Shown: positions 24,122-32,532 of the stretch, in pieces
Numbering within the stretch: position 1 is the stretch's first letter
Layout of the letters: each line of letters starts with the position of its first letter
DNA from: Candidatus Poribacteria bacterium
Lineage (GTDB): Bacteria > Poribacteria > WGA-4E > GCA-2687025
Direction: 5' to 3'
Assembly (NCBI GenBank): GCA_026004875.1
Contig: BPJZ01000026.1
Coordinates: 1 to 34,174 of the forward strand
DNA length: 34,174 bases
Notes under the pieces: generated by a model
Databases searched by the model: none
What the model saw: only the letters and a program-made list of their open reading frames with translations
What the model was told of the DNA's origin: nothing
Program-made: the position numbers and the translations under genes

Positions 24122-26608
24122 ATGGAAAGGAAGTCTTCGTCTCGTTGGGTTCTGCTGTTGGTCGTCGGGTTGGCCTTTTTGCTGGGGACAGCTTCCGTGA
24201 GGGCCCTGCCGCCGGGAGCTGTTAGGCAACTAGGGAGCGGTTATGCGGGGGCTGGTGTGTTCTCTCCCACCGACCCAGATCTACTGGCAGTGGCGACGAC
24301 TCTTGGAGTGGAGCTGTGGAACGTAACAACTGCCGAGCGAGTTGCTTATCTTGAGAGCCGCACGTGGATGCCTTGGGTGACGTTCAGCCCAGATGGAACC
24401 CTCATTGCTGCTGGTGGCAAGGACGACGCAGTTTGGTTGTGGGAGGTCCCGACTGGCCAGCTTGTGAACACCCTCCAGGGCCACACCGATGATGTGGAGT
24501 CGGTAGCGTTCAGTCCGGACGGCTCGCTATTAGCCTCCGGCTCTTGGGACCATACGGTACGTCTGTGGGAGGTGGCCACCGGGGAATTGGTCCGCACCCT
24601 AGAGGGCCACACCGGTAGGGTCTACTCAGTAGCGTTCAGTCCGGACGGTTCGTTGCTGGCCTCCGGCTCTTGGGACCATACGGTGCGGCTGTGGGAGGTG
24701 TCGACTGGCCAGCTGTTGGCGACCTTGGAAGGACACACCGGAGCGGTCGAGTCGGTAGCGTTCAGTCCGGACGGCTCGCTATTAGCCTCCGGCTCTTGGG
24801 ACCATACGGTACGTCTGTGGGAGGTGGCCACCGGGGAATTGGTCCGCACCCTGGAAGGACACACCGATTGGGTTGAGTCGGTGTCGTTTAGTCCGGACGG
24901 GAGGCTCTTGGCCTCCGGCTCGGATGACGGGACGGTGCGGCTGTGGGAGGTGGCCACCGGCCGGCTCTTAAACACTCTCCGGGGTCACGCATTCTGGGTG
25001 AATTCTGTGGCGTTCAACTCAAACGGAAACCTCCTTGCTGTTACTGATGGTTGGACCGGAGCTGGAATGGTGCGTTTGTGGGAGGTCTCCAGTGGCCAAC
25101 TTCTGACTACCCTCCCTAGAGATAGCAGCTGGGTCTACTCGGTGGCGTTCAGTCCGGACGGGAGCCTACTGGCCTCTGGCGGTGGGGGCAATACGGTACG
25201 TCTGTGGGAGGTGTCGACCGGCCAGCTGGTTCGGATCTTGGAGGGCCACACCAGTTGGGTCCGGTCGGTGGCGTTCAGTCCGGATGGTTCCCTGCTGGCC
25301 TCCAGCGGCTGGGATGAGACGGTGCGCTTGTGGGAGGTTTCGACCGGTCGGCTCCTGAATACTCTCCAGGGGCATACCGGCCCAGTCAGGTCGGTGGTGT
25401 TCAGCCCAGGTGGGGGTTTACTAGCCTCTGGCAGTGAGGACGGTACGGTGCGTCTGTGGGAGGTGTCTAGCGGAGAGCCGATCCGTACTCTAGGGGGCCA
25501 CACTGATTGGGTTGAGTCGGTGGTGTTCAGTCCGGACGGAACCTTTCTTGCTTCCGGTAGTTGGGACGGGACGGTACGAGTATGGGAGGTATCCAGCGGC
25601 CGATCCCTGCATACCTTCCAGGGTCATTCTGGGCCGGTGCACTCGGTAGCGTTCAGTCCGGATGGGTCGTTGTTGGCTTCCGGCTCTTTGGACGGAACGA
25701 TCCGTTTGTGGGGGACATCTAGCGGCCAGCTGATTGGGGTCTTAAACCATCCTGGCTGGGTGCTTTCCGTCTCGTTCAGTCCAGACGGGACCTTGCTGGC
25801 TTCCGGCAGCTGGAGCGGGACGGTACGCTTGTGGGAGGTTTCGGCCGGTCAGCTTTTGAACAGCTTTCAGGCGGGCATGGTAGAATCGGTGGCGTTCAGT
25901 CCAGACGGCACCCTCCTGGCCTCCGGTTTGTCTGAAGGGGCAGTGCTGTTGTGGGACATGGGTCCTTATCTGCCTTCCCTCCCCGAGGAGCTTCCCCGCT
26001 GGGACGTCAACCAAGACGGCTGGGTGGACCTGAGGGACCTGGTCTTGGTAATCCGGGAGCTGGGCACCTTTGCCGACCGCTCTGCCGCCGACGTCAGCGC
26101 CGATGGGGTGGTCAACATCTACGATCTGGTCTTGGTGGTTCGTCACTTTGGCGAGAGCTACTGGCCGACGCTTTCGGCGCCGGAGCCGCTGACCGTGGCG
26201 GACTATCCGGTGCTGGCGGAGGCTCTGAGGCAGATCCGCCTGGCGGACGACGGCTCAGAGGCCTTCCGGGAGGCGATCGGGGTGCTGGAGTCGCTGCTGA
26301 GGTCCCTGCGTCCTGAGGCGACCTCTTTGTTGCCGGCGTATCCGAATCCGTTCAATCCGGAGGTTTGGATTCCCTTTGAGCTGTCGGAGTCAGCAGAGGT
26401 GGAGGTGGAGATCTACGACCTGCGGGGGGTCCTGGTGCGTCGGATAGATTTGGGCCGCTTGCCGGCAGGGGTTTACGTTTCTCGGTCGCGGGCGGCGTAT
26501 TGGGACGGTCGAAACGAGCTTGGGGAGCCGGCTTCTAGCGGGGCTTACGTGGTCGTTTTTCGGGCGGGCTCCTTTGTGGGTATCCGTCGGATCGTCTTAG
26601 TCAAGTAA
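24122..26608 (+). CDS. Secreted 14-blade WD40 protein with dockerin-like segment and PNPFNP C-terminal domain
   Basis: An 828-residue protein with AGGGAGGG before the ATG. The signal peptide (RWVLLLVVGLAFLLGTASV) is probably cut near VRA|LPPG. Fourteen WD40 blades (about 40-615; FSPDGSLLASGSWD...VRLWEV) would make two seven-blade propellers. About 627-680 is a dockerin-like pair of calcium loops (DVNQDGWVDLRDLVLV and DVSADGVVNIYDLVLV) with a loop on each side of FADRS. About 735-828 is the PNPFNP domain (AYPNPFNPEVWIPFEL...GIRRIVLVK). The protein is probably exported and retained at the surface or in a complex; the propellers would bind another macromolecule. It is an intact paralogue of the broken gene at 3-4994, lacking the Ig-like repeats. 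It sits between Zorya and the recombinase with its own promoter. Confidence 0.88.
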   Translation: MERKSSSRWVLLLVVGLAFLLGTASVRALPPGAVRQLGSGYAGAGVFSPTDPDLLAVATTLGVELWNVTTAERVAYLESRTWMPWVTFSPDGTLIAAGGKDDAVWLWEVPTGQLVNTLQGHTDDVESVAFSPDGSLLASGSWDHTVRLWEVATGELVRTLEGHTGRVYSVAFSPDGSLLASGSWDHTVRLWEVSTGQLLATLEGHTGAVESVAFSPDGSLLASGSWDHTVRLWEVATGELVRTLEGHTDWVESVSFSPDGRLLASGSDDGTVRLWEVATGRLLNTLRGHAFWVNSVAFNSNGNLLAVTDGWTGAGMVRLWEVSSGQLLTTLPRDSSWVYSVAFSPDGSLLASGGGGNTVRLWEVSTGQLVRILEGHTSWVRSVAFSPDGSLLASSGWDETVRLWEVSTGRLLNTLQGHTGPVRSVVFSPGGGLLASGSEDGTVRLWEVSSGEPIRTLGGHTDWVESVVFSPDGTFLASGSWDGTVRVWEVSSGRSLHTFQGHSGPVHSVAFSPDGSLLASGSLDGTIRLWGTSSGQLIGVLNHPGWVLSVSFSPDGTLLASGSWSGTVRLWEVSAGQLLNSFQAGMVESVAFSPDGTLLASGLSEGAVLLWDMGPYLPSLPEELPRWDVNQDGWVDLRDLVLVIRELGTFADRSAADVSADGVVNIYDLVLVVRHFGESYWPTLSAPEPLTVADYPVLAEALRQIRLADDGSEAFREAIGVLESLLRSLRPEATSLLPAYPNPFNPEVWIPFELSESAEVEVEIYDLRGVLVRRIDLGRLPAGVYVSRSRAAYWDGRNELGEPASSGAYVVVFRAGSFVGIRRIVLVK
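24497..25950 (+). repeat. Tandem WD40-coding repeats of about 126 bp, two stretches identical
   Basis: The blades repeat about every 126 bp. The stretch 24497-24600 is identical to 24749-24852 over 104 bases, a distance of exactly 252 bp (two blades). A two-blade unit was therefore duplicated or converted recently. Confidence 0.85.
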
Positions 26609-26754
26609 TCCGGGAACGAGCCGTCCGCGCCGGCCTGCGCTCGCCGTTTGCCTCTTTCCAGCATTGAAGGGCGACCCCGTTGAATTTCTCTCCCCCCTTC
26701 GATACCTTCTCTCCGAGCCTTCAAGGTATCGTGGGACCCCTCAGGAGGGAAGCC

Positions 26755-27336
26755 GTGGCTACCGACAGGACCCCTCAATATCTCACCCAGGACGAGATGC
26801 GACGCCTCCTGAACGCCATCCCAACGAACACCCTCCAAGGCAAACGAGACAAGGCCCTCTTCTACCTGGCCTACCGCCACGGCCTTCGCGCCTCAGAGGT
26901 CGGATTGCTCCTCCGGGACGACCTGGACTTCAAGCGGCTGCGGATCACCATCCGACGGCTGAAGAACGGCCACGGCGGCTCCTATCCGCTGGCCCCTGAG
27001 CTGGCCAGGCTCCTGAAGGCCTATCTGCGCGCCCGAAAGGACGATTCGCCGTATCTGTTCATCTCCAACCGGGGGACGCCGATCCATCGGACGACGCTGC
27101 ACGTGCTGATGCGAAAATACGGGGCGTTAGCCGGAATTCCGGAGTCGAAGCGTCACTTTCACTGTTTGCGGCATTCGGCGGGGACCCACTTTTTGGAGGC
27201 GACCGGGGACATCGCCTTCGTGCAGGACTGGTTAGGCCACCGGAAGATTCAGAGCACCCAGGTCTACGCGAAGGTCACCAGCAAGTATCGGGATCAGAAG
27301 GCCAGAGAGGCCTTCGCAAGAAGGGAGATCGTCTAG
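26755..27336 (+). CDS. Minimal tyrosine recombinase (integrase), catalytic domain only
   Basis: A 193-residue protein. GTG 26755 follows AGGAGGGA; an in-frame TTG at 26680 has no site. All six tyrosine-recombinase catalytic positions are visible: R45 (GLRASE), K70 (RRLKNGHG), H136 and R139 (HFHCLRHSAGTH), H162 (DWLGHR) and the nucleophile Y171 (TQVYAKV). The N-terminal core-binding (SAM-like) domain of usual 300-400 residue phage integrases is missing, giving a size like the FimB/FimE inversion enzymes. It may mobilise the flanking island or invert a segment; no att site is proven. It follows the WD40 gene by 146 bases. Confidence 0.85.
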   Translation: MATDRTPQYLTQDEMRRLLNAIPTNTLQGKRDKALFYLAYRHGLRASEVGLLLRDDLDFKRLRITIRRLKNGHGGSYPLAPELARLLKAYLRARKDDSPYLFISNRGTPIHRTTLHVLMRKYGALAGIPESKRHFHCLRHSAGTHFLEATGDIAFVQDWLGHRKIQSTQVYAKVTSKYRDQKAREAFARREIV

Positions 27337-27371
27337 CGGCGATCAAGACATCGGCTGATCTGGCGAGTTTC

Positions 27372-27398
27372 TTTCGTGAGCGTTCCCGTTTCGTGAGC
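27372..27398. repeat. Direct repeat TTTCGTGAGC after the recombinase gene
   Basis: Two perfect 10-bp copies 17 bp apart, 36 bases after the recombinase stop. A recombinase arm-type binding site is conceivable but unproven. Confidence 0.4.
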
Positions 27399-27456
27399 AT
27401 CCTTTTAATGTCTCGCCACAGGATATCGGGGAAGTGCTTGGAGCGAACGCCCTAGG

Positions 27457-27484
27457 GGTCCTCTGAGCGGCTTCGCTCAGGACC
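27457..27484 (+). terminator. Bulged hairpin downstream of the recombinase
   Basis: GGTCCT-CT-GAGC, loop GGCTTC, GCTC-AGGACC. A stable stem about 120 bases after the recombinase stop. A T-containing but not T-rich tail (TTCGGATTCGTTTCTT) follows. Confidence 0.4.
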
Positions 27485-27740
27485 TTCGGATTCGTTTCTT
27501 CCGATGCTTAAACGGCACAGTGGCTCATCGTCTCAACTCGTCCGAAGATGTCCTCCTGACAACCCGTAGCGTCGCCCTCAGGAGGGTCGGCTTCGGGACC
27601 ATCAGTGGGAAGAAGGTCTTCCCGCCTCGACGTGTTGGAAGGCCTTTGGAGAAGGAATAGGAATCGGACAGGCGCTTGATGGGTCGGTCACCGGCTCCGA
27701 GAGTTACCTCGGCGTGGTCGGTATTATAGCCCGGCGATCG

Positions 27741-27765
27741 GAGCGGAGCTCCGAGGGCTCCGCTC
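27741..27765. other. Perfect 9-bp hairpin in the gap
   Basis: GAGCGGAGC, loop TCCGAGG, GCTCCGCTC. Function unknown. Confidence 0.5.
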
Positions 27766-27914
27766 GGCGTTGGTCACCCCGAACGGTCTTGGACTCGGCC
27801 AGATTCTGAGAGATTCTTCACTTAGGCACCTCGATCTCCTCTCCCCTGAAGCGGAACTCCCGAGCGGTTGAGCACCGAGCCGTCTTGTACCCTGCCCCGT
27901 GGTAGATAACACTG

Positions 27915-27947
27915 GGTGTTGTAAAAAACACCGGATTGTTTTACATT
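27915..27947 (+). promoter_or_regulatory. Promoter of the type III CRISPR operon with an overlapping dyad
   Basis: TTGTAA (27919-27924), 17-bp spacer, TACATT (27942-27947), 29 bases before the GTG start of cas10. A perfect dyad GGTGTT-GTAAAA-AACACC (27915-27932) covers the -35 box and would fit a repressor operator. Confidence 0.45.
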
Positions 27948-27976
27948 GTTTCTGATATCTGAAGGGAGAGGGTCTC

Positions 27977-30193
27977 GTGGAAGTTGTCCGTCTGCTTAGG
28001 GCCTTCAAAGGCGAGTTTCAGGACCAGTTCCGAGGGGCAGACTATCTGCTCGCCGACACCCGTGTGAAATGGGTTTCCTTGTATGATCACCTCGTGCTGA
28101 CGGCGGGCATCGCCACGGCGATGGTGGTGGAGCTGTTGGAGCGGGGAATGGATCCTCAGAGGCTTTGCGGACAGCCTCTTAGTCCCGAGGAGTTGCGGGC
28201 CCTCGCCTGCCTGTGTGGTCTCGCTCACGATATGGGGAAGGCCCGATTGGGCGAGACCGAGTACCGACATCATGTCTCTCGAGGGGTGGAGTACGTCGAA
28301 TCGTGGCTAGCAACTCACAACGTGGATGATCCCTACCGTTCGCTGATCCGGAACGCCGTTGCCCGACACCATCTGCGGGACAATCCGGAGACCCCACTTG
28401 AAAAGATCGTCTGCTTGGCCGACAGCTACGCCTCCGCTGGCGATCGCCCCGAGTTGGGAAGGGCTGCGGATCCAAGACAGTTTGAACGCCTGACCGCTCA
28501 AACCCGGGAACTGGAGTCCGAACTGTTCGGCTCTGAGCTCCCGCTTCGGCTTCTGCTGGGGGATGTGAACTCCATCAAGGGTTACGTTCGGGAGACCTCA
28601 GCACTTCCCGAAATTCGAGGTGCTAGCCAGATCCTGCTGGAGATGGAGGATAAAGTTCGTGAAGACTTTGCCTCCCTCCTCGCGGAGGAGAGCCTGATCT
28701 ACTGTGGTGGCGGGGGCCTTTTAGCGGTGGTGCCCTCTTCCCAAGCCGCAAAGTGGGAAGAGCGAATTCGTCACCTCTATCTGAGGGACACCAAGCTTGT
28801 TACGATAACCTTGGTCACTTCAGAACCGTTAGGCTACGCCGACTTTGCGCGCGGATTGAAACCCTACGACGACCAACAGGTTCGGGGCCTCCAGGGAGAA
28901 GGGATCGCCGCTGACCTCCTGTTCAGCCACTACGAGGCGGTCGTTTCGGATCGAACGAAACGCAAGAACTTCGGCGAACTGGTCGCTCGGCTGGGGGATC
29001 GGTTGCGCCAGAAGAAACAGGCTCTGGAAGCTGCTCCCTTTCTGGAGGCGCTGCCAGTTTCCCGACGGTGCGATTCCTGCGGAAAACGCTCCGCCCAAAG
29101 GTGGGATTCAACTCGGGAGGAATGGATCTGTTCTCCCTGCTGGCAGAAGCGCTCCAAGGGCCGAGAGGAGCGTCGAACGTTCCTTGAAGAGTTCAAGGAC
29201 TGGGTGAAGGAGAATCACGACGTCTCAATAAGTGGCGGAGCGAAGGACCTTCTCCCCACAGACCTCGATAGCTTGAGCCACGAAGGCGAAAAGGGGCGAA
29301 TCGCCTTTCTCTACGCCGACGGGAACAACATGGGCGATCTCTTTCAATTGGCCCCTTCTCCGGCCTCCTACCGTCACTTCTCCCAGACCCTTGAAACCGC
29401 TGTCAAGGAGACGCTCTTTTCGGCGATCTGGAGAACATTCGGTGCTTTCGGCCTTCTTTCCCAACGACCGCTTCCCTTTGAGATCATCGCGGCCGGGGGC
29501 GACGACCTCGCTGTGATCGTCCCCGCTTCACGCGGATGGCTGCTAGCTTTGGAGGTCCTGGAGTCCTTCGAGCGCCCCGACGGGCCGATCCGGCGGCTGG
29601 AAAGGGAGATCAACGAGCGACTTCAGGGGAGTTTGAACAGGCCGGTTGCTCTCAATCTCTCGGTCGGGCTGGCCATCGCCGATGTGAAGTACCCAGTGGC
29701 GTTTCTTTTCGATCTCGCAGAAGGACTGCTCCAGGAGGCTAAGCGATTGGCCCGGAGCGAGAGGACCGGAACCCTCTGCCACCTGTGGCTGAGGGCGCCA
29801 GTGCTCTCAGAGGACGCAGGGGCTCTCCTTGAGAACCTATACCATGACGAGCGCAAAAACTACCGTCTGACCGCTCGTCCCTACACGTGGAAACAAGGAA
29901 AAGAGTTGACCAATGCCGCACGAGTCCTGAAGGAGCTGCCTGCTTCCCAACGAAGAGGGCTTGCCGAAGCCCTCGAACGGGGGGTTGACGTCTCCCTGAA
30001 CTACACCTTCTACCAGCTTGCCCGTTGGAAGGAGGAGGAGCGGAAGAAATATATTGATGTCTTCAAGGAGCTGGCGAGGATTGTCGGCGGCGATCCCCAG
30101 AACAGAGGGTTTTGGTTCTGGATGCCCCACAAGGGGGAGTGGGCAACCGCGCTCCTGGACGCACTGGAGCTCGTCGAGTTGGGGGCCCTATAA
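27977..30193 (+). CDS. cas10: Cas10 (type III large subunit) with HD nuclease and GGDD cyclase motifs
   Basis: A 738-residue protein starting at GTG after GAAGGGAGAGG. The N-terminal HD domain is complete by eye: H38 (YDHLV), H84-D85 (GLAHDMGK), HH131-132, D149 (CLADS). A first palm-like domain has a degenerate CGGGG (243-247). A four-cysteine zinc site (C365, C368, C385, C388) follows. The second palm has YADGNNMG (446-453) and GGDD (507-510), the cyclic-oligoadenylate synthase centre. So both ssDNA cleavage and second-messenger synthesis should be possible on target RNA binding. First gene of the operon; the small RAMP gene starts 20 bases later. No Csm6/Can1-type effector is in the window. 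Confidence 0.95.
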   Translation: MEVVRLLRAFKGEFQDQFRGADYLLADTRVKWVSLYDHLVLTAGIATAMVVELLERGMDPQRLCGQPLSPEELRALACLCGLAHDMGKARLGETEYRHHVSRGVEYVESWLATHNVDDPYRSLIRNAVARHHLRDNPETPLEKIVCLADSYASAGDRPELGRAADPRQFERLTAQTRELESELFGSELPLRLLLGDVNSIKGYVRETSALPEIRGASQILLEMEDKVREDFASLLAEESLIYCGGGGLLAVVPSSQAAKWEERIRHLYLRDTKLVTITLVTSEPLGYADFARGLKPYDDQQVRGLQGEGIAADLLFSHYEAVVSDRTKRKNFGELVARLGDRLRQKKQALEAAPFLEALPVSRRCDSCGKRSAQRWDSTREEWICSPCWQKRSKGREERRTFLEEFKDWVKENHDVSISGGAKDLLPTDLDSLSHEGEKGRIAFLYADGNNMGDLFQLAPSPASYRHFSQTLETAVKETLFSAIWRTFGAFGLLSQRPLPFEIIAAGGDDLAVIVPASRGWLLALEVLESFERPDGPIRRLEREINERLQGSLNRPVALNLSVGLAIADVKYPVAFLFDLAEGLLQEAKRLARSERTGTLCHLWLRAPVLSEDAGALLENLYHDERKNYRLTARPYTWKQGKELTNAARVLKELPASQRRGLAEALERGVDVSLNYTFYQLARWKEEERKKYIDVFKELARIVGGDPQNRGFWFWMPHKGEWATALLDALELVELGAL

Positions 30194-30213
30194 CGACCAA
30201 CAGGTAGGACGTG

Positions 30214-30879
30214 ATGGCTGGAGTTCTGGAAGCAAGGATGCGATTTCGGCTCGCTTCGGGAGTTCACATCACTGGGGAGCGGGTCGAACTAGGCGTGGAT
30301 AAGGCCTTTGTTGTGGACTGGCACATGGATCGGAGTCCGGTTCCGATCGTTCCGGCGACCACCCTAAAAGGATGGCTTCGGGAGGGCGCAGAACGCGTTC
30401 TCCGGGGCGTCGGTCTTTCGGCTTGTGATGGCTCTTCGCCCCAGACGGTCTGCGGAGAGTGCTTGGTCTGTAAGGTGTTCGGTTCCCCCCAGCGGCGGTC
30501 TCCGCTGCGTTTTCGGGACGTCCGTCTCCGGGAAGCCCTTTGGGATGTCCGGGCAAACGTCTCGCTGAGCCGCCACCGGAAAGCGGCCTATGAAGAGCGT
30601 CTCTTTTTCAGCGAAGTTGCCTGGCAATCGGGCTTTGAGGCCCGCGTCATGGGCGTTTTCCCTTCGCAGGAGGAGGCCCTCCAGGCGGCAGCGTTGCTTT
30701 ATCTCCCTGCCCAGCTTGGGGTCGCCCTGGGAGCGGCCCGTTCCCGTGGTCTGGGGTGGGTGGAGCTGGAAGACTTCTCCGTTCGGTGGAACGGGGAGTC
30801 GGAGCCGCTCAGCCGCGTTCTGCAGAGGGCCGAGGAGATTTTGAAAGGCGCTCCCGAGAAGTCGGAGGGTAACGGATGA
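30214..30879 (+). CDS. Cas7-type RAMP backbone subunit (first copy)
   Basis: A 221-residue protein (ATG 30214; GTG 30211 and ATG 30238 are alternatives). It has RAMP/Csm3-like features: GVHITGERVELG..., the thumb/loop region with D in FVVDWHMDRSPVPIVPATTLKGWLRE, a Cys-rich stretch CGECLVCKVFGSP, and a C-terminal glycine-rich loop GVALGAARSRGLGWVEL. Cas7 proteins form the crRNA-coating filament, and the loop Asp cuts target RNA every six nucleotides. Its stop overlaps the csx10 ATG by 4 bp. Confidence 0.85.
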   Translation: MAGVLEARMRFRLASGVHITGERVELGVDKAFVVDWHMDRSPVPIVPATTLKGWLREGAERVLRGVGLSACDGSSPQTVCGECLVCKVFGSPQRRSPLRFRDVRLREALWDVRANVSLSRHRKAAYEERLFFSEVAWQSGFEARVMGVFPSQEEALQAAALLYLPAQLGVALGAARSRGLGWVELEDFSVRWNGESEPLSRVLQRAEEILKGAPEKSEGNG

Positions 30880-32117
30880 GTTCAGGTGCGCAGTCGATCG
30901 CTCCCAAGGGGTCCAAGAGCGTCGGGCAGGAGCACGTCCTCTGCCTAAGACCGGAAGGCCCGCTTCGAACCGGAACATTGAACCCTCGGGGTGAGTACCT
31001 GGACACGCGGAGCTACCTTCCTGGAAGCGTTCTGCGCGGGGCGCTGGCGGAGTGGTTGAAAGCACAAGGTAGAGAGGGAGAAATCGGCCAAGTCGTTCAA
31101 AAAATTCGCTTTGGCAATCTCTTTCCCTCCCCGGACTCGAACGTCTTGGCCCTTCCCTTTCCTCTGACCGCGTTCGGCTGCAAGCTCCATCGGGGTTTCC
31201 TCCGCTCGACTCGCTCCAGACGGGATCCAACCCACGGAATTCGGGATAGCTTGTTGATCGCGGTGGCCTACGCAGGGCTTGAGGAGCGCGGAGCCCAATT
31301 TCCGGTTCCGATGACCCTTCGATGTACCTACGAAGAAGAAGGGAATCGCTGTGGAAGCCGGCTGGAACGCGTCGGCGGCTTCTACGCCCGGACGCAAGAG
31401 GGTTGGACCGAAGTCGTCCCCCAGAGGATGGTTCAGACTAAGGTGGCCCTCAGCCGCTATCGTCGGGCCGCTCAGGAACAGATGCTGTATCGGGTTGTGG
31501 GCCTTCGACCGACCCACTCTTTTGTAGGGCGGATCTGGACCGACGACGAGGGCCTGATCGACGAACTGATTCAGGCGGCGGAGCACGTCGGAATTGGATC
31601 GCTGACGACCCGCGGATTTGGTCTGGGGCGGCTCTCGCTCGCCCAGGCCGAGCTAGAGCCGCTCTCAGAGCGCCTTAAGGCGTTCAATGAGAAGCTCCGT
31701 CGGACGTGGAAGGAGCTGATCGGGATTGCCCGACAGGGAGAACGCCGGGTTCCGGACAATCCGGAGGGAACCTACTTCAGCGTGGACCTCCTCTCTCCGG
31801 CCCTTCTAACCGACCCCCACGGAATCCCGACCTTGAAGCTCACCTTGCGATTTGAGGATCGGGAGTTGGAGCCGGTTTACTGGACCGTTCAGCCCAGCTT
31901 TGTTGGAGGATTTTCGACAGCCTGGGGCCTTCCGAAGCCCACTCGGCTCGGCGCAGCGAGGGGAAGCGTCTACGTCTTTCGCGTCGACGAGCCCCCAGAG
32001 CGGCTTGTCCCGTGGTTAGAAGAGGTGGAGCGGCAGGGAGTGGGGGACCGGACCGAGGAAGGGTTGGGAGAGGTGCTGATCTGTCATCCGTTTCACAGGG
32101 AGGTGCAGCCGGTATGA
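30876..32117 (+). CDS. csx10: Csx10-like Cas5-type RAMP of type III-D
   Basis: A 413-residue protein. Motifs fit Csx10: EYLDTRSYLPGSVLRGALAEWL, RFGNLFP, LPFPLTAFGCKLHRGFL, and MVQTKVALSRYRRAAQEQMLYRVVGLRPTHSFVGRI, then GIGSLTTRGFGLGRLSL, the G-rich loop of RAMPs. Csx10 is the 5'-handle-binding, Cas5-like subunit and the marker gene for subtype III-D. It overlaps both neighbours by 4 bp (ATGA), so it is co-translated with the first cas7 and with cas11. Confidence 0.85.
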   Translation: MSSGAQSIAPKGSKSVGQEHVLCLRPEGPLRTGTLNPRGEYLDTRSYLPGSVLRGALAEWLKAQGREGEIGQVVQKIRFGNLFPSPDSNVLALPFPLTAFGCKLHRGFLRSTRSRRDPTHGIRDSLLIAVAYAGLEERGAQFPVPMTLRCTYEEEGNRCGSRLERVGGFYARTQEGWTEVVPQRMVQTKVALSRYRRAAQEQMLYRVVGLRPTHSFVGRIWTDDEGLIDELIQAAEHVGIGSLTTRGFGLGRLSLAQAELEPLSERLKAFNEKLRRTWKELIGIARQGERRVPDNPEGTYFSVDLLSPALLTDPHGIPTLKLTLRFEDRELEPVYWTVQPSFVGGFSTAWGLPKPTRLGAARGSVYVFRVDEPPERLVPWLEEVERQGVGDRTEEGLGEVLICHPFHREVQPV

Positions 32118-32506
32118 GCGTTTATTCCAGACTCCTCCGCGCCGCGGAGGAAAGGCTTGACGAGATCGTCCAGATGGCGGACGCGTGCGTGCAGGAAGGG
32201 GGCAAGCGTCCCGAAGAGTCCCAGTTGCGCAACCTCGTGAACCTGGCCGCAGAAACGGAATCTGTTGCGGTCCTGGACAACTACATCCGATACCAATCCA
32301 GTCGAAGCAGCCCTCCGATTCCTCGTAAGTTTGGAGAGCAGATCCTCAAGGACCTCGAGAAGCTCAAGCAGATGGCTCGGGAGATCGTCCAGGGAAAGGT
32401 CGATCCCGAAAGCCCGGAAGGCCGACGATTGCGAATGCATCTGATTCGAATGTATTTAGGGTTTCTCGCTCGCAGTGCCATAGCGACGGAAAAAGGGAGA
32501 GGCTGA
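32114..32506 (+). CDS. Cas11 / Csm2-like small subunit
   Basis: A 130-residue, wholly alpha-helical, charged protein (ATG inside the csx10 stop). Its size and predicted helices (EILKDLEKLKQMAREIVQGK, LRMHLIRMYLGFLARSA) and its position between csx10 and a cas7 match the type III small subunit, which stacks along the filament and contacts target RNA. Sequence similarity within this family is low, so the call rests mainly on context. Confidence 0.75.
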   Translation: MSVYSRLLRAAEERLDEIVQMADACVQEGGKRPEESQLRNLVNLAAETESVAVLDNYIRYQSSRSSPPIPRKFGEQILKDLEKLKQMAREIVQGKVDPESPEGRRLRMHLIRMYLGFLARSAIATEKGRG

Positions 32507-32532
32507 GAAAACTTCTCAGAGGGGCAATAGGG

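Larger units (their letters stand above)
27337..27976. other. 640-bp gap between the recombinase and the CRISPR operon
   Basis: No convincing gene, tRNA or CRISPR array is seen. Items present: a 10-bp direct repeat TTTCGTGAGC at 27372-27381 and 27389-27398; a hairpin at 27457-27484 (GGTCCT-GAGC stem with a 2-base bulge); a perfect 9-bp stem GAGCGGAGC/GCTCCGCTC at 27741-27765; and the cas10 promoter region. It could contain an attachment site beside the recombinase. Confidence 0.5.

Noticed and set aside
27724..28008. Minus-strand 94-codon frame upstream of cas10
   Set aside because: It has no ribosome site, is Arg/Ser-rich, and crosses the cas promoter and the 27741-27765 hairpin.
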